Of a stretch of DNA of 6,968 nt, positions 6,158-6,968 are shown one piece after another (within the stretch, counting starts at the first letter, position 1; each line of letters starts with the position of its first letter). Location: positions 4,834-11,801 of the forward strand of contig DNZB01000339.1 of NCBI GenBank assembly GCA_003506635.1. Direction: 5' to 3'. This stretch comes from Parvularcula sp. (GTDB taxonomy: Bacteria > Pseudomonadota > Alphaproteobacteria > Caulobacterales > Parvularculaceae). The position numbers and the translations under genes were made by a program. Below the pieces are notes generated by a model, which saw nothing but the letters and a program-made list of their open reading frames with translations, did not search any database and was not told the DNA's origin.

Positions 6158-6968
6158 ATGTCCGCCGCGCGTGTGCTCCATGTCACGACAGGATTGAATG
6201 TCGGGGGCGCCGAAATAATGCTGATGCGCTTTTTGGCGCATCAAGACCCAGGGCGCTTCACACCGTCAGTCGTATCGTTGATGAAGCCGGGTCCAGTCGC
6301 GAATCGGATCGAAGCGCAGAAAATCGCCGTCAGTTCGATGGACATGGAGCCGGGCAAGCTGTTGCCGGCGAAGCTCGGCCGATTGCGAACCGCCATCAAG
6401 GCGGCCCAAGCAGACCTTTATCACGGCTGGATGTATCATGGGAACCTTGTCGCTTCGTTGGCCGCATTGACGAGCGGGAAGCCGTCGCCGGTGATCTGGA
6501 GCATTCATCATTCGCTGCACGACATTGAGAATGAAAAGCCGCTGACCGCTAACGTCATCCGAACGCTTGCGCGCATGTCCCGTCACACTTTTGCAATTTC
6601 CTATTGCTCGCGCATCGCAGCCGACCATCACGAGCGATACGGGTTCGACCACCGCCGCCGCGTTGTCATCCCGAACGGCGTCGATACGGACGAGTTCAAA
6701 CCGAGCGAAGAAGCGCGTGCAAAGCTTCGCGCATTGATCGGCGTTCCGGCTGATAGGCTGATCGTCGGGAATTTCGCGCGCTTTCACCCGATGAAGGACC
6801 AGCAGCGCCTGGTCGACAGCGTCGCGCTGCTGTTGAACCGCGGGCTCGACGTGCAAGCGCTCTTTGTCGGCGACGGCCACGACAACGCTGTTCTGGCGCA
6901 GCGGGCAAACGAGCTTGGCGTTGCTGAACGGGTGACGATCCTTGAGGTTCGTGACGATATTCGAGACA
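6158..6968 (+). CDS. GT4-family (GT-B fold) glycosyltransferase, C-terminus cut by window edge
   Basis: The frame from ATG 6158 stays open to the right edge, giving 270 residues and one extra base. It begins SAARVLHVTTGLNVGGAEIML, the standard N-terminal glycine motif of GT4 enzymes (G16-G17, A18-E19). It continues with DLYHGWMYHGNL (86-97), WSIHHSL (114-120), the hinge segment VVIPNGVDTDEFKP (169-182), the donor-domain opening VGNFARFHPMKDQ (203-215) and LFVGDG (235-240). The catalytic E-x7-E region lies beyond the window. Such enzymes are cytoplasmic or membrane-associated and transfer a sugar from a nucleotide donor to a lipid-linked acceptor; donor and acceptor are not readable here. The ribosome site is not ideal: AGGGGG (6139-6144) is 13 bases away and GGAA (6150-6153) only four, but homology begins right after this ATG. 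It is transcribed away from the minus-strand operon and probably leads a second polysaccharide transcript. Confidence 0.9.
   Translation, partial: MSAARVLHVTTGLNVGGAEIMLMRFLAHQDPGRFTPSVVSLMKPGPVANRIEAQKIAVSSMDMEPGKLLPAKLGRLRTAIKAAQADLYHGWMYHGNLVASLAALTSGKPSPVIWSIHHSLHDIENEKPLTANVIRTLARMSRHTFAISYCSRIAADHHERYGFDHRRRVVIPNGVDTDEFKPSEEARAKLRALIGVPADRLIVGNFARFHPMKDQQRLVDSVALLLNRGLDVQALFVGDGHDNAVLAQRANELGVAERVTILEVRDDIRD

Noticed and set aside
6266..6880. A 204-codon minus-strand open frame opposite the right-hand glycosyltransferase
   Set aside because: The plus-strand frame from 6158 has unmistakable GT4 motifs; the minus-strand frame is its high-GC shadow.
1..6968. CRISPR array, tRNA/rRNA gene, insertion sequence or phage attachment site
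   Set aside because: No spaced direct repeats, no cloverleaf-like segment, and no transposase or integrase motif was found on either strand.

Overview
The window looks like part of a cell-surface polysaccharide locus (exopolysaccharide, capsule or O-antigen type) from a high-GC alphaproteobacterium. The GC-biased third codon positions, the tight ATGA gene overlaps and the protein flavour fit the Hyphomicrobiales (Rhizobiales), but no marker gene here fixes the genus, so that placement is inference.

Five genes lie head to tail on the minus strand, read from right to left. A membrane-anchored nucleotide-sugar 4,6-dehydratase of the PglF/WbpM/CapD type (5678-3603) comes first. It is followed by a DegT/DnrJ/EryC1/StrS PLP sugar aminotransferase (3606-2353), a PAPS-type sulfotransferase (2340-1468), a multi-spanning O-antigen ligase/polymerase (1471-230) and the start of an outer-membrane polysaccharide export lipoprotein cut by the left edge (113-1). 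The first two genes overlap by 4 bases (ATGA), the next gap is 12 bases, the sulfotransferase and ligase overlap by 4 bases if the better ligase start is chosen, and the last gap is 116 bases. This is almost certainly one operon, continuing to the left.

On the right, after a 479-base non-coding divergent region, a GT4 glycosyltransferase (6158 onward) runs on the plus strand off the right edge. The divergent region holds a plausible minus-strand promoter for the operon and, nearer the glycosyltransferase, a cluster of inverted repeats, two of which cannot fold at the same time.

Together the genes suggest this route: the dehydratase makes a 4-keto-6-deoxy UDP-sugar, the aminotransferase makes it an amino-dideoxy sugar, the GT4 enzyme adds sugars to a lipid-linked unit, the membrane enzyme polymerises or transfers it, the sulfotransferase may add sulfate, and the export lipoprotein belongs to the secretion channel. 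The sulfotransferase is the least routine member. I do not see a wholly new system; the structured divergent region and the possible sulfated amino-sugar polymer are the points most worth checking.
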